A stretch of 56,144 nucleotides of DNA, from assembly GCA_024684675.1 (NCBI GenBank), contig JAIKWO010000107.1:1-56144 (forward strand), read 5' to 3'. This stretch comes from Lachnospiraceae bacterium. GTDB lineage: Bacteria; Bacillota; Clostridia; Lachnospirales; Lachnospiraceae. Under the pieces are notes generated by a model. It made no database searches, was not told the origin of the DNA, and saw nothing but the letters and a program-made list of their open reading frames with translations. A program made the position numbers and the translations under genes. This document shows, piece after piece, positions 1 to 9,476 of this stretch. Within the stretch, counting starts at the first letter, position 1; each line of letters begins with the position of its first letter.

Positions 1-1361
1 GCATATTCGGACCCGTTGTTTGGCGTGTAGATCCTGATCCCTGTTTTCAGGAAGTAGATCGCATTCAGGATCGTACTGATCGCCAAAACGATCATCGTCG
101 GCAGCAGTTTTCCCGTATTGAGAACTGCTGCTCTGGCAAACAGAAGCTTACTAACGAATCCGGCAAAGACCGGAACGCCGATCATAGACAGAGACGCAAC
201 GATAAAGCCGATCCCGGCTACTTTATTTCGAAATCCCGCTCCGGTCAATTCGGAAAAACGTCTGTTAAAACCGGAAGCATCCGTCAAACCGATGATTCCG
301 ATAAAGACAAGCGCCTTTGCGCAGGAATGTGCAAAAATATGGAACACGCTGGCAATCATACCTTCCTGAGTCCCCAGTCCGATGCCCATATAGATGTAAC
401 CGATCTGTGCAACCGAAGAAAATGCTGCCATCCGTCGAATATCCTGCTCTTTGATCGCGCTCGTCGAGCCGAAGATCATACCGGCTAAACCGAAAATGAA
501 TAATATATCGATGATATGTGTGCTTCTGAACACTTCATAACCGATTACGCGATAAATGATCTTAATCAGTAAAAATATATATCCCTTTGAAACAAGACTC
601 GACAAAATTGCCGCCGATGAAATGGTTGAATAACCATATGCATCCGGAAGCCAGGCATGAAACGGAAACAGAGCACTCTTGATCGCAAGGCCAATGACAA
701 GCAACGTGATTGTTACAAGAAGCGGGACATGGTATGCCTCCACCTCCATAACCTTCTGTACGGATTCCTGAATATTGCTCATCAGCAGGTGCCCTGTCAA
801 ATCATAGAGCATGCAAAGCCCGAACAGAATCATACCGGAGCCAACCAGGCTCATGATCATATAGCGAACTGCTGCCTCAAATGTTCGCCCTATCCGACGA
901 ATCATGATAAGACCGCATGCAGAGATTGTGTTAATCTCGACAAAAACGTACGCCGTAAAAAGGTCATTCGTATAGACAAGCGCAAGAAGCGATGTCAACA
1001 TGAGATTGACAAGAATATAGAAAAGATTATGCTTACTCTCTATGATCTCTTCGTCAACTTTCTTCCTTCCACCAAGCATCGAAAGAAGCATAACAAGGCA
1101 AAAGAACAACGCCATCAATGCTTCCAGAACACCGGCACGGATCTCATTACCCCATGGTGCAGGAAAATGCCCCATCATGTATACAAAACATTCTCCCGTT
1201 TGAAGCACATAATAAAGCGTTGCACCGGATAGGATCGCACAGATCACAATAACAAACGTATTAACCCATCTTGCAGCTTTAGCCGGCAGTACGGAACAGA
1301 TCGATCCGGAGAAAAGCGACAGAATGATGGAGAAAAAAGGAAAATTACGAATAAAATCCAT
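1..1361 (-). CDS. mnhD: Mrp/Mnh-type cation:proton antiporter subunit D-like (NuoN/MrpD proton-translocating subunit), truncated by window edge
   Basis: My reverse translation from ATG at 1361 gives MDFIRNFPFFSIILSLFSGS...LALVYTNDLFTAYVFVEINTISACGLIMIRR...IKSALFPFHAWLPDAYGYSTISSAAILSSLVSKGYIF..., typical of MrpD/NuoN; open at the window edge so absent from the ORF track. Confidence 0.88.
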   Translation of the reverse strand, partial: MDFIRNFPFFSIILSLFSGSICSVLPAKAARWVNTFVIVICAILSGATLYYVLQTGECFVYMMGHFPAPWGNEIRAGVLEALMALFFCLVMLLSMLGGRKKVDEEIIESKHNLFYILVNLMLTSLLALVYTNDLFTAYVFVEINTISACGLIMIRRIGRTFEAAVRYMIMSLVGSGMILFGLCMLYDLTGHLLMSNIQESVQKVMEVEAYHVPLLVTITLLVIGLAIKSALFPFHAWLPDAYGYSTISSAAILSSLVSKGYIFLLIKIIYRVIGYEVFRSTHIIDILFIFGLAGMIFGSTSAIKEQDIRRMAAFSSVAQIGYIYMGIGLGTQEGMIASVFHIFAHSCAKALVFIGIIGLTDASGFNRRFSELTGAGFRNKVAGIGFIVASLSMIGVPVFAGFVSKLLFARAAVLNTGKLLPTMIVLAISTILNAIYFLKTGIRIYTPNNGSEY

Positions 1362-1735
1362 TATCTTCCCTCCTTGCGAAGCTGCGCTGATATTTCATCC
1401 AGATCAAGCGTGCGATAGCGCCCATAAAGCCTGATCGTCAGTGACAACATCAATGCCGTTACCGAAACAGAGACAACGATACCGGTCAGAACGAGACCTG
1501 CGGGAATCGGATTAATATAAGCCTCCATATCCTGAACGCCGTTTACAACGATCGGCGCTACTCGCCCCGTAATGTATCCCTTTTCGGCTAGAAACAAATA
1601 TACTGCCGTATCCATGATATTCAGGCCAATAATCTTTTTAATAAGGTTCTTATGAAGAAGCAGATTCGTAAAACCGATCCCGAACAGAATCGCCGCTGCC
1701 ACTTCTCCGTAATTCGCCAGAAGATTACTTCCCAT
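1361..1735 (-). CDS. mnhC: Mrp antiporter subunit C (NuoK-like)
   Basis: 124 aa, three predicted TM segments, NuoK/MnhC-like 'LIKKIIGLNIMDTAVYLFL'; TAATG overlap with downstream mnhD. Confidence 0.85.
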   Translation of the reverse strand: MGSNLLANYGEVAAAILFGIGFTNLLLHKNLIKKIIGLNIMDTAVYLFLAEKGYITGRVAPIVVNGVQDMEAYINPIPAGLVLTGIVVSVSVTALMLSLTIRLYGRYRTLDLDEISAQLRKEGR

Positions 1736-2710
1736 TTAGAAACCTCCCTTGCGAAACATTGCATAAAATGCATACATCGTACATGCTACAACCAGTCCGA
1801 CCGCAATATTAAGCGGCAAGATCAAACCGGAAGAAAGAATATCACCCGGTGTTCCTTTCGGGATCACACTCTCTAAATGGTTCGCACCCGTAAAGAATGA
1901 ATAACTTTTAGCAAGACAGTAGAACGATAACGCTCCGAAACTAACCCACTTATACGTACCGGCTGTAAAAAACCGCCCCGTCTTCCGAAAACCAAACGCA
2001 TTCTGGTATAAAATCAATCCTGCACCGATCACTGCGCCGCCGGAAAAACCGCCGCCGGGTCCCAAATGTCCGTTTAAGATCACATAGATCCCGAAGATTA
2101 CAATTGCCGGCATTAAAAACTTTGTTACCATCTGCAAGACAATATCATCCTTCGGCTCATAATAATAATCGCTTACCTTTCCGTCTTTGCGCTGCGTATC
2201 ACGCCGAAGTAGGATCAAAACGGTGATCGTCGCGACAAAAAGAACGTGCGACTCACCAAGCGTATCAAATGCTCTGTAGTCAAGGATCATACCACCGACA
2301 ATATTAACCGCACCCGTCTCTTGAAGACCGCTTTCGATATATCGTAGCGAGACCTCATTGTTCACGGGTCTGTCTGCTGATCCGACGGGCGGCATATATG
2401 AAATTGCCATAGTCAACACGGCAACCAGAATAATACAGAAAACGATCGATGAAAAATTAAACAATGCATTGAATTTTCTGTATTGCCTATTATGTTTGAT
2501 GTCGTAAATATGTTGAATCTTATAAAATACTTCTTCTTTATGACGGCTCTTTGCCTCAAGGATACCTTCCGGCTCTTTCTGTGGCTTCATTTCCACAACG
2601 CCGATGTACGGATCCTCCTCTCCGTTTAACCAACGGAAAAAGCGAGAGGCAAAACTCTTATTATATTGCTCGTCAGTCTTCTTCCTGCTCATCCGGTTTT
2701 TCCTCCGCAT
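1736..2710 (-). CDS. MbhE/MrpA-C-terminal-like domain fused to MrpB (MnhB) domain
   Basis: N-terminal half 'ETGAVNIVGGMILDYRAFDTLGESHVLFVATITVLILLRRD' is MrpA C-terminal/MbhE-like; C-terminal half 'PAIVIFGIYVILNGHLGPGGGFSGGAVIGAG' is MrpB. Confidence 0.8.
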   Translation of the reverse strand: MRRKNRMSRKKTDEQYNKSFASRFFRWLNGEEDPYIGVVEMKPQKEPEGILEAKSRHKEEVFYKIQHIYDIKHNRQYRKFNALFNFSSIVFCIILVAVLTMAISYMPPVGSADRPVNNEVSLRYIESGLQETGAVNIVGGMILDYRAFDTLGESHVLFVATITVLILLRRDTQRKDGKVSDYYYEPKDDIVLQMVTKFLMPAIVIFGIYVILNGHLGPGGGFSGGAVIGAGLILYQNAFGFRKTGRFFTAGTYKWVSFGALSFYCLAKSYSFFTGANHLESVIPKGTPGDILSSGLILPLNIAVGLVVACTMYAFYAMFRKGGF

Positions 2711-2942
2711 CGATTGCCTGAATCTTTTTTAATGTCGCAAAAAACAAAACACTGGTTACGCCCGCTCCAACCGCTGCTTCGGTAATGGCCAGATCGGGAG
2801 ATTCAAGTAACATCCAGATAACTGACATAATCAAACTGTACGACATAAAGATCACGACAGACTTAAGCAAATTTTTGGATAAAGAAACAAAAATCGCGCA
2901 TATGATTAAAAAACAGAGCAATATGACCATAAACGGATTCAT
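2673..2942 (-). CDS. DUF4040/MbhD-like antiporter subunit
   Basis: MNPFMVILLCFLIICAIFVSLSKNLLKSVVIFMSYSLIMSVIWMLLESPDLAITEAAVGAGVTSVLFFATLKK matches the DUF4040 pattern; start chosen at the internal Met. Confidence 0.8.
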   Translation of the reverse strand: MNPFMVILLCFLIICAIFVSLSKNLLKSVVIFMSYSLIMSVIWMLLESPDLAITEAAVGAGVTSVLFFATLKKIQAIDAEEKPDEQEED

Positions 2943-3262
2943 TCTTCCTTCACCTCCATATGTTCGTGCAGATCTTTTGCGGTCTCCACTTCCATTAACG
3001 TGATCATATGCGATGAAACAGGTGATGAAAACCACAAAAACAGAACAACAAAAAACATTTTTAATGATGTAAAATTCAGGCCGCTGAAGATGATCAGTCC
3101 GATCATAGATGCCCCAATTCCAAAAGTATCTCCGAAAGCTGCCATATGCATTCGATTCAACACATAGCGGTAGCGGTAAACGCCAAAAATCTCAATCCCG
3201 AAAATCACGATTCCCAATAACAAAAAAGCAGTCCCGGCAATAAATCGAATCCATTCAATCAT
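2939..3262 (-). CDS. mnhG: Mrp antiporter subunit G
   Basis: MIEWIRFIAGTAFLLLGIVIFGIEIFGVYRYRYVLNRMHMAAFGDTFGIGASMIGLIIFSG; MnhG-like 'RMHAAAxGDTxG' motif. Confidence 0.85.
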   Translation of the reverse strand: MIEWIRFIAGTAFLLLGIVIFGIEIFGVYRYRYVLNRMHMAAFGDTFGIGASMIGLIIFSGLNFTSLKMFFVVLFLWFSSPVSSHMITLMEVETAKDLHEHMEVKEE

Positions 3263-3590
3263 GTTTCCGCTCCTCCTCTTTAATCGCTTCCTTTTCAACA
3301 TGTACGCCGATATATACCTTCGTAATTACGACAATCGCAAGAAAGCTGATCAACGCATAGATCAGGCAGATATCGGTTAGGTACCCCTCATTTAGCTGAA
3401 GCGCCAGAATGGAAACCATAACCATAACGATTGTTCCCATCATATTTCCGCTCATCAGACGATCCGCTATTCGCGGTCCCTTGATCGCACGAATCAGACA
3501 AAGTAAAAGCATGAGTGCCAAAATAATAAGTGCCGCTCGATAGACAAACAGATATGCAGCCGCCAACGTTACCGTCCCTTCTCCACTCAT
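3255..3590 (-). CDS. mnhF: Mrp antiporter subunit F
   Basis: 'CLIRAIKGPRIADRLMSGNMMGTIVMVMV' MnhF signature, about 3 TM. Confidence 0.85.
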   Translation of the reverse strand: MSGEGTVTLAAAYLFVYRAALIILALMLLLCLIRAIKGPRIADRLMSGNMMGTIVMVMVSILALQLNEGYLTDICLIYALISFLAIVVITKVYIGVHVEKEAIKEEERKHD

Positions 3591-3591
3591 A

Positions 3592-4056
3592 TCATTTCAC
3601 CTCTTCCAACTTTAAAAGCTTCTGAACAAAAATGCCGTCAGAAAGACCTTCTGCCATCTCTTTGTCCAGACAATATACTGTAAATCGGTCTCCCTCAACG
3701 GAAACCGTGATCGTCCCCGGTGTCAACGTAATGGAATTTGCCAGAAGAACACGCCCGATCTCCGTTTTCAGTGGAACCCGGAACGTAATAAGAAGCGGCT
3801 CAATCTCCGTTTTTTGAGAAAACAAAAACCGCATAGACGCGATATTGGCCTTAATGACCTCAATCACAAGAATGCGCACATAGTTCAAAAAGGCAAGCGA
3901 TTTGCGGAAATAGATAATATCCTTATGAATACTGTAATCCATAAACTTGCAGATAAATGCATACATCAGTGCTGCAATCACAACACCAAACCAAAAGATC
4001 TCCCATGTAAACTGACCGTTAAAAACGATCCAGATGAGCAAGAAGAAAAAATACAT
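3592..4056 (-). CDS. mnhE: Mrp antiporter subunit E
   Basis: 154 aa; 'LLANSITLTPGTITVSVEGDRFTVYCLD' MnhE signature. Confidence 0.88.
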   Translation of the reverse strand: MYFFFLLIWIVFNGQFTWEIFWFGVVIAALMYAFICKFMDYSIHKDIIYFRKSLAFLNYVRILVIEVIKANIASMRFLFSQKTEIEPLLITFRVPLKTEIGRVLLANSITLTPGTITVSVEGDRFTVYCLDKEMAEGLSDGIFVQKLLKLEEVK

Positions 4057-4071
4057 GCCCGTTTCCTTTCC

Positions 4072-4710
4072 TTATCGATAAATGATATATTTACAGATCG
4101 GATTTCCTTTTGCCGAAAATTTCTCTTCGTATTCCGTCATAACATTACCGCGGCAAAGCTCTTTATCCGCATGCAGATCATACGTAATGACTCTTGCCTT
4201 CCAACCGGCAGGTTCCAATTCACTCACCGCAAAGTCGAATAGTCCCCGATTATCGGTCTTAAACTCCAGGTCGCCTTCTTTTTTCAAAACATGATCAAAA
4301 CGGGCAAGAAATCTTGCGGACGGCAAGCGCCTCTGCGCATGCCGATCCTTCGGCCAAGGATCCGAAAAATTCAGATAAATCTTGTCGATCTCCTGCTCAC
4401 CGAAAACAAGCTCAATATCGGCTGCTTCTATACAAAGAAAAACCAGATTGGGAAGTGGCTTTTCTTCTATTTTCTGTACGGCTCTGAGCAAAACACTTGT
4501 ATATCGTTCAATTCCGATATAGTTGATATCGGGATTCTGTTCTGCCATTGTCATAAGGAAGCGACCCTTACCCATCCCGATCTCGACATGGATCGGATGG
4601 TCATTTCCGAACAATTCTTTCCAGAGCCCGCGTGTCTTCTCCGCTTCCTTTATCACATAGGGACTGTTTTCGATTACCGCATCCGCCCCGGGTATGTTTC
4701 TTAATCGCAT
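4072..4710 (-). CDS. trmB: tRNA (guanine-N7-)-methyltransferase
   Basis: 'VEIGMGKGRFL...YIGIERYTSVLLRA...LNFSDPWPKDRHAQRRL' signature. Confidence 0.95.
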   Translation of the reverse strand: MRLRNIPGADAVIENSPYVIKEAEKTRGLWKELFGNDHPIHVEIGMGKGRFLMTMAEQNPDINYIGIERYTSVLLRAVQKIEEKPLPNLVFLCIEAADIELVFGEQEIDKIYLNFSDPWPKDRHAQRRLPSARFLARFDHVLKKEGDLEFKTDNRGLFDFAVSELEPAGWKARVITYDLHADKELCRGNVMTEYEEKFSAKGNPICKYIIYR

Positions 4711-4893
4711 ATATATTCTGACCTCTAAAAAACTTCGGTTTCCAGCATATGATACTACGATGTTACACCTTTATTTGTCAAATGAAAACAGCAAACAAGG
4801 CGAATTCGGTTAAGTATCAGCAAATATTATTGGCTTTGAATAACCTGCAAAATAGTGTAGAATGGATACGAAATAACCGCTTGAGGAAAGAAA

Positions 4894-6357
4894 ATGATCC
4901 ATTACAACAATCGGCTCATGCGTTTTACCATGAGCGCTTTTTTATTTTTATATATGGCAGGAACTTCTATGCTCCCTGCTCTGGCAGCAGCGGATCCCCG
5001 TGCCGACGCTGAAGCACGCAAGTCACTTCCCGTTGAAACGAACAGCTACGAAAACTGGCCGTACGGCCCTGCTATCGGTGCTGAAAGTGCGATCTTGCTA
5101 GAAGCAAATACCGGAACAATCCTGTATGCCAAGAATATTCACGAGCATCTCTATCCCGCCAGTACAACCAAGATCCTGACTTGCCTGATCGCATCCGAAA
5201 AGTGCAAAATGGATGAACGGGTAAAAATGTCTCATAAAGCCGTTTTCACAATTCCGCGCGACAGTTCCAACGTTGGTCTCGACGAAGGAGAAGAAATTTC
5301 CGTTGAAGAATGCTTATATGCCATCTTAGTCGGTAGTGCGAACGAAGCGGCCAACGCGATCGGCGAACATATCAGTGGCAGCATGGAAGATTTCGCTGTT
5401 CTGATGAACGAACGTGCTAAAGAACTCGGCTGTGAAGACTCCCATTTTGTGACCACAAACGGTCTGCACGATGATGAGCACTACACTTCCGCCTACGATC
5501 TGGCACTAATTGCAAAGGCATTCTTTTTAAACGAGCTCCTTTGCAAGATGTCATCCACGACCACCTATCATATTCCTCAATCTGCAACGCAACCGGATGA
5601 TGATCTCTACATCCACTCTAAAAATAAACTCTATGCCGGTGCAACCTATGCATATGAAGGACTTCTTGGAAGCAAGACCGGATACACAGACATTGCCCGT
5701 CAAACGCTCGTTTCCTGTGCACAACGTGGCAACATGAAATTGGTCTGCGTCATTATGAAAGAGGAATCGCCTGAACAGTTCACAGACACCGTATCCTTAT
5801 TTGATTATGGCTTTGACAAGTTCCAGGCGCTTACCGTTTCAGAATACGAGACATCCTACAGCGTCAGTGATCATGATCTTTTCCCGTCCGAAAACGCAAT
5901 ATTCGGATCTTCTACACCGCTTCTTTCATTGAATGGAACGGATACTGTTGTCCTTCCGATCACTGCCGTATTTGATGACCTCGACTCAACGCTCTCATAC
6001 GATACCGATAAAGAAGATGCAATCGCCGAGATTTTCTATACTTACCACGGTATTCCGGTCGGCAGCGCTACAATTGATGTGGCTACATCCGAGAAAAAAG
6101 TCGCATTTGATTTCAGTAACCAGAAAGAGAATCAAAAACCCGATCTTTCAAAAGTACACAGAGAAGAAACTCCTGTCATTTTTATCAACGTGCGTCAGGT
6201 AATTTTCTATGTCTCGATCGGGGCAGCAGGCTTAATCCTGCTCTGCGTCATCCATTCGATAATTAGCAATTATCATTTTGCCAAAAGGAGAAAATCCAAG
6301 CTTCGCCGGAAAAAAAGAAAAAGGGTCCACTCGCCCTTTGATGATTTTGATTTCTAG
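4894..6357 (+). CDS. dacA: D-alanyl-D-alanine carboxypeptidase (PBP5/DacA family)
   Basis: Signal peptide; SxxK 'PASTTKILT', SxN 'VGSANEAAN', KTG 'GSKTGYTDIARQT'; C-terminal TM with basic tail. Confidence 0.92.
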   Translation: MIHYNNRLMRFTMSAFLFLYMAGTSMLPALAAADPRADAEARKSLPVETNSYENWPYGPAIGAESAILLEANTGTILYAKNIHEHLYPASTTKILTCLIASEKCKMDERVKMSHKAVFTIPRDSSNVGLDEGEEISVEECLYAILVGSANEAANAIGEHISGSMEDFAVLMNERAKELGCEDSHFVTTNGLHDDEHYTSAYDLALIAKAFFLNELLCKMSSTTTYHIPQSATQPDDDLYIHSKNKLYAGATYAYEGLLGSKTGYTDIARQTLVSCAQRGNMKLVCVIMKEESPEQFTDTVSLFDYGFDKFQALTVSEYETSYSVSDHDLFPSENAIFGSSTPLLSLNGTDTVVLPITAVFDDLDSTLSYDTDKEDAIAEIFYTYHGIPVGSATIDVATSEKKVAFDFSNQKENQKPDLSKVHREETPVIFINVRQVIFYVSIGAAGLILLCVIHSIISNYHFAKRRKSKLRRKKRKRVHSPFDDFDF

Positions 6358-7325
6358 CTCCGACCCTTTTTCACTTCTTTTTCGCGTATTCTTTTTATTT
6401 TACGAAACTCCCGCGCCTTGTCTCTCTTGGCGCGGATTTCTTTTGCTTCTTCTTCGGAAATAAACTTTAAAGTCTTTACCGCATAAACACGATCATCTTC
6501 TGCTTTGCGGATTCTGATCTTTCCTTTCATGTATCCATGCTGATCGCAATATGACACGCTGTAGTAATGTTTGCCGTTTGGCGTAAACCATCTGATCTTC
6601 CGCCTGATGTTACGACGACAAAGATAGCATTTGGTGCTGCAAACTCTCCTGTCCATGACCGCTTCTTGTTTATCATCAAAGACACGGGAGATGTATTTTG
6701 CATACGTGTCAAATACCGCAAAAATTTCATCTTCACGCTTTTGCGGCAAAACATAATAATCGAATGAGTAATTCTTTTCAATGGACGGATCCGGAAACTC
6801 CTGTAACACTTTAGCCGTATAATACGCATCGCTGAATGCACGATGGAACGGAATGTCCTTTTCAATCTTGAGAAAATCAACCGCAAATTCCAGGGAGCGT
6901 CTGCTTTTCCGATCTTCATAGGCAATACTAAAAAGTTTCTGCACATCCAAAAAGCGAAGTGTCTTTTGCGAGAGCGTACCCATCTTGTAATAGGTCATAT
7001 TGCGTTGAAGTTCGGTCAGATCCAACGGTCCCCAGGTACAGAACCGTACATCCGGCCCGCACCAATCCAAAAAACGCCTCATGACTACAGGAAACGGATC
7101 ACCTTTTTCCAACTCTTCCATTTGCAGGTGGATCAGTTTCCGGGTAACAGAATGCATCTCTTTGTATACAGACGGTTTGATCAGTTCACTGAATTCCGCA
7201 ATCATTTTCTTTTGCGCGTTCAGTTTGATCGCTCCGATCTCAATGATCTCAAACGGGATCCCCTTTACTTCGTTTGCCGGCTTTGCACTCTGGTTCCATT
7301 CCAGATCCAGCACGATATAATTCAT
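6354..7325 (-). CDS. DEDD-family 3'-5' exonuclease with Cys-rich C-terminal extension
   Basis: 'MNYIVLDLEWNQ...FEIIEIGAIKL', 'FHRAFSDAYYTAKVL' exonuclease motifs; C-terminal 'CSTKCYLC...YCDQHG'. Confidence 0.85.
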   Translation of the reverse strand: MNYIVLDLEWNQSAKPANEVKGIPFEIIEIGAIKLNAQKKMIAEFSELIKPSVYKEMHSVTRKLIHLQMEELEKGDPFPVVMRRFLDWCGPDVRFCTWGPLDLTELQRNMTYYKMGTLSQKTLRFLDVQKLFSIAYEDRKSRRSLEFAVDFLKIEKDIPFHRAFSDAYYTAKVLQEFPDPSIEKNYSFDYYVLPQKREDEIFAVFDTYAKYISRVFDDKQEAVMDRRVCSTKCYLCRRNIRRKIRWFTPNGKHYYSVSYCDQHGYMKGKIRIRKAEDDRVYAVKTLKFISEEEAKEIRAKRDKAREFRKIKRIREKEVKKGRS

Positions 7326-9443
7326 TTATTGCTTTCTCCTTCCGACAAAGATCACAACGCTTCGATCTTTTACAACAAAATGACTTTCTATGATCGGTGC
7401 TTTGTCCGGCTCAAAGAAGGCCTGCTCTCCATCCGGAAGTCCTGTGTTCACGGCAACGATCCAGTCGTACCGGTCACCCAGTTCAGGGAGCTTGACAGAG
7501 GCATCTTCCCAATAGGGGTTGATCACCACATAAACAGGTTCATCCTGCATCTTGCTGCGGTCAAAACCCGCATACAAAATGCCAAGCATTTTCGTTTGCG
7601 CATTCGTCTCCGAATACCACGGCGATCCGTTATGAATACTGATAAACGGATAACCGATCGCAGACTTTTCCAAATCCTCTCGTATGTTTGCATGCGCTTT
7701 TCGGAATGCGATCATATACTTGAAAAATTCAAATATATCCCGATTGGATTCCAGTCTGTCCCAATTGATCCAAGAGATCGCATTATCCTGACAGTATGCA
7801 TTGTTGTTACCGTACTGCGTATTGCCAAACTCATCACCTGCCAGGAACATCGGAATCCCACGACTGCACATCAAAACAGCGCAGGCGTTTTTGATCAGTT
7901 TCTTACGAAGTGCGATGATCTCCGGGCAATCCGTATCGCCTTCCACACCACAGTTCCAGCTTCTGTTATCATTCACTCCGTCCGTGTTGTCCCAGCCGTT
8001 CTTCGCATTATGCTTATCGTTGTAAGCATACATATCGTAGAGCGTGAAGCCGTCATGACATGTCAGGAAATTGACAGATGCATTGTGTCCCATTTTGTGA
8101 TCGCCATAAAGATCCGGAGATCCGATGATCCGATTCAGCGCTTCCGGCGCCTCCCAATAATCGCCCTTGAGAAAACTGCGCATGCAGTCACGATACTTAC
8201 CGTTCCACTCTGCCCAATGGTCCCAGGACGGAAAACTGCCGACCTGATACAGTCCGCCGGCATCCCACGCCTCAGCAATCAATTTTGTGTTTCCAAGGAT
8301 CGGATCGTATGCCAGTTGCTTTAAAAGCGGCGGATTGCTCATCGGTGATCCGTCTTCACATCGGCCGAGGATCGTTGCAAGATCGAAACGGAATCCGTCA
8401 ACACGATAATCCGTAACCCAATATCTAAGGCATTCCAATATCAGATTCTGTACAATTGGATGATTGCAATTCAGTGTATTACCGCATCCGCTGAAGTTGT
8501 AATAGAATCCTTCCGGCGTCAGAAGATAATAGATATTGTTGTCGATTCCTTTAAATGAAATGAACGGTCCCTTTTCGTTGCCTTCCGCCGTATGATTAAA
8601 GACAACATCCAAAAATACTTCGATTCCGTTTGCATTCAGTTCGCGGATCAAACCTTTCAGTTCCGTTCCTTCACGGTTGTATTCCGTATTAGCTGTATAA
8701 CTTGTGTTGGGCGCAAAAAAGCTGACTGTATTGTAGCCCCAATAATCAATGACATCTTCACCATCGACATTACGGTAGCCCATTGTTTCATCAAATTCAA
8801 AGATCGGCATCAACTCAACCGCATTGACACCAAGTTCCTTTAAATATGGGATCTTCTCGCGGATCCCCTCAAAAGTTCCGGGGAATGTGACACCGGATGA
8901 AGGATCTTTTGTAAATCCTCGCACGTGCATCTCATAAATGATCAGATCACTCATCGGAATCAGCGGCTGTCTGGCTGTGCCCCAATCAAAGTTGTTCCGT
9001 ACGACGCGGGCATGGTAACATCCGCCGTAGTCAGCCGCCTTCTTTCCCCATACACTTTGACCGGTAACCGCTTTTGCATAAGGATCCAACAGGACATGCG
9101 TTTTATCAAAAAGAAGACCTTTCGAAGGATCATACGGTCCGTCGAAGCGATACGCATATTCAAACTCTTCAATATTCAGTCCAAATACCATCATGGAGAA
9201 AACATGACCGATACGATAATGCTCCGGAAAGGGCAGAACTGCATACGGATCCTTGCATTCTCTCTTAAAAAGCAACAATTCGCACGATGTTGCACCCGCA
9301 GACTGCACGGTGAAATTCACGCACGAATTGGAAAGAGCGGTCGCACCGTTTTTTTCATAAAAACCGGGTCTCACCTGAAAACCGTTGATCACATCCAGCA
9401 CCTTCAGTTCATATACATCATTCGATGTTACCAATTCTGCCAT
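7326..9443 (-). CDS. glgX: Glycogen debranching enzyme / isoamylase-type alpha-glucosidase
   Basis: GH13 motifs 'DVVFNHT', 'DGFRFDLA', 'LIAEAWD', 'FLTCHDGFTLYD'; N-terminal isoamylase domain. Confidence 0.9.
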   Translation of the reverse strand: MAELVTSNDVYELKVLDVINGFQVRPGFYEKNGATALSNSCVNFTVQSAGATSCELLLFKRECKDPYAVLPFPEHYRIGHVFSMMVFGLNIEEFEYAYRFDGPYDPSKGLLFDKTHVLLDPYAKAVTGQSVWGKKAADYGGCYHARVVRNNFDWGTARQPLIPMSDLIIYEMHVRGFTKDPSSGVTFPGTFEGIREKIPYLKELGVNAVELMPIFEFDETMGYRNVDGEDVIDYWGYNTVSFFAPNTSYTANTEYNREGTELKGLIRELNANGIEVFLDVVFNHTAEGNEKGPFISFKGIDNNIYYLLTPEGFYYNFSGCGNTLNCNHPIVQNLILECLRYWVTDYRVDGFRFDLATILGRCEDGSPMSNPPLLKQLAYDPILGNTKLIAEAWDAGGLYQVGSFPSWDHWAEWNGKYRDCMRSFLKGDYWEAPEALNRIIGSPDLYGDHKMGHNASVNFLTCHDGFTLYDMYAYNDKHNAKNGWDNTDGVNDNRSWNCGVEGDTDCPEIIALRKKLIKNACAVLMCSRGIPMFLAGDEFGNTQYGNNNAYCQDNAISWINWDRLESNRDIFEFFKYMIAFRKAHANIREDLEKSAIGYPFISIHNGSPWYSETNAQTKMLGILYAGFDRSKMQDEPVYVVINPYWEDASVKLPELGDRYDWIVAVNTGLPDGEQAFFEPDKAPIIESHFVVKDRSVVIFVGRRKQ

Positions 9444-9476
9444 GCCACCACTCCTTATTATGATCTCACTCTGTCG

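Noticed and set aside
657-1232. 191-aa plus-strand ORF (and the many other long antisense ORFs such as 6843-8324, 8925-9638, 24945-25541, 52170-51475 reverse)
   Set aside because: They lie opposite well-supported genes (mnhD, exonuclease/glgX, DUF6240, gyrB/gyrA), have Cys/His/Ile-rich non-protein-like composition and no recognisable motif; typical shadow ORFs.
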